Origin: JALONO01 sp038209965
Lineage (GTDB): Bacteria > Bacteroidota > Bacteroidia > Cytophagales > Thermoflexibacteraceae
Direction of reading: 5' to 3'
NCBI GenBank assembly: GCA_038209965.1
Contig: JBBQXF010000073.1
Location: 1-23,150, forward strand
Length of the DNA stretch: 23,150 nt
Shown: piece by piece, positions 22,584-23,150 of the stretch
Numbering within the stretch: position 1 is the first letter of the stretch
Layout: every line of letters starts with the position of its first letter
The notes under the pieces: model-generated
Told to the model about the DNA's origin: nothing
Database searches by the model: none
Seen by the model: the letters and a program-made list of their open reading frames with translations, nothing else
Made by a program: the position numbers and the translations under genes

Positions 22584-23150
22584 TTACCAAACCAAGTCAT
22601 ATTTTAATTCACCATTTGGCGATTCGGCCAAAAGTACTTGTTGACCATTTAAGGTTTTAATGGTCAGTTTTAAATTCTGGTTTTCGGTTATTTGCAAAAA
22701 ATATTGCTGATTATTGATTGCAAAAAAATTTTTACTTATTTCGCGGATGGATGCTCCTTCAGCTAACCGAAAAACTAGTTTTTTATTGGCCGGAATATTA
22801 CTTGTTTTCAAACTTCTCGCCAACCCTTTTGCGTTGGTCAAGGGCAACAAATGATCTTGGATCGTGCTGCCGCCATACGCATAATGAAAAGTGGGGTAGC
22901 GTTTTTCATCCAGCACATACCCTTGGTAAACCAGGGTTTGGGCATCCAAAGTGTCGGGCAATGGATCGTCGGCACTGTTCACCAGTGCCAAGGGCGATTT
23001 ACCGGTCAGCCTCAGGTTAGCCCCCAGTGGCTGGGCTGTTTGGGGTTCGCCCCGCTCAAACCACATGTCGTTCAAATTCAAGAATTTGCCTTTCCACACG
23101 TACAGCACACTGGCTTGGTCGAGGTCATAACTGTAATGCACGCCAGCAGG
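22584..23150 (-). CDS. C-terminal part of a secreted protein upstream of the azurin gene (partial)
   Basis: An open frame enters from the right window edge and ends at a TAA at 22584-22586, giving about 188 residues. A GTG at 23141 is internal, not the start, because the frame stays open to the edge. Visible segments include VHYSYDLDQASVLYVWKGKF, MWFERGEPQTAQPLGA and YPTFHYAYGGSTIQDHLLP, a beta-rich pattern. I recall similar stretches at the C-termini of large secreted proteins in Bacteroidota and Planctomycetota, sometimes fused to cytochrome c, but I cannot name the family with certainty. Tight spacing with the azurin gene suggests a shared transcript and a related role. Confidence 0.8.
   Translation of the reverse strand, partial: PAGVHYSYDLDQASVLYVWKGKFLNLNDMWFERGEPQTAQPLGANLRLTGKSPLALVNSADDPLPDTLDAQTLVYQGYVLDEKRYPTFHYAYGGSTIQDHLLPLTNAKGLARSLKTSNIPANKKLVFRLAEGASIREISKNFFAINNQQYFLQITENQNLKLTIKTLNGQQVLLAESPNGELKYDLVW

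Overview
The window looks like a chromosomal segment from a member of the Bacteroidota, probably of the Cytophagales/Saprospirales type. The reasons are the gene families (KduI with DUF4861 and a GH88 hydrolase, Bacteroidota-style beta-helix and FG-GAP lipoproteins, an azurin-tailed beta-propeller protein), the absence of strong Shine-Dalgarno sequences, and TAnnTTTG-like -7 promoter elements. Most genes are moderately GC-rich; about 16.9-20.5 kb is visibly AT-rich. No tRNA, rRNA or CRISPR array was found. Genus assignment is not possible by eye.

Layout. 1-70: the tail of an unidentified plus-strand gene. 235-2484: a large protein with a metallo-beta-lactamase fold and two cyclic-nucleotide-binding domains. 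2679-7657: a uronate-utilisation locus. A LacI-type repressor reads leftward; kduI, a secreted DUF4861 protein and a secreted GH88 unsaturated uronyl hydrolase read rightward. Tandem operator-like palindromes lie in the divergent gap, a strong terminator (7786-7829) closes the locus, and a diverged direct repeat brackets the GH88 gene. 7884-9017: purK. 9423-11608: a 97-aa protein of unknown function and an Omp85/BamA-like outer-membrane protein. 11896-13575: a ViaA-like von Willebrand A protein without an adjacent RavA ATPase. 13870-16872: two envelope lipoproteins, a beta-helix protein and a cytochrome-c/FG-GAP protein, preceded by a leader of competing hairpins and a plausible promoter.

17330-20190: an AT-rich stretch with two soluble orphan histidine kinases on the minus strand, separated by a badly decayed IS630-family transposase remnant and several inverted repeats. 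20562-23150 (minus strand): a secreted beta-propeller/azurin fusion and, 15 bp upstream of it, the C-terminal part of another gene that runs off the window. A 19-bp-stem terminator follows the azurin gene.

Working together (inference): GH88 and KduI act in sequence on unsaturated uronate oligosaccharides from pectin-like or glycosaminoglycan-like polymers, probably induced through the LacI regulator. The azurin fusion and the cytochrome lipoprotein suggest periplasmic or surface electron transfer linked to oxidation of organic substrates. No complete undescribed defence or mobile system is evident. The most distinctive elements are the MBL/double-CNB protein, the orphan ViaA, the hairpin leader at about 13.72-13.77 kb, the azurin fusion, and the kinase/IS-remnant island.
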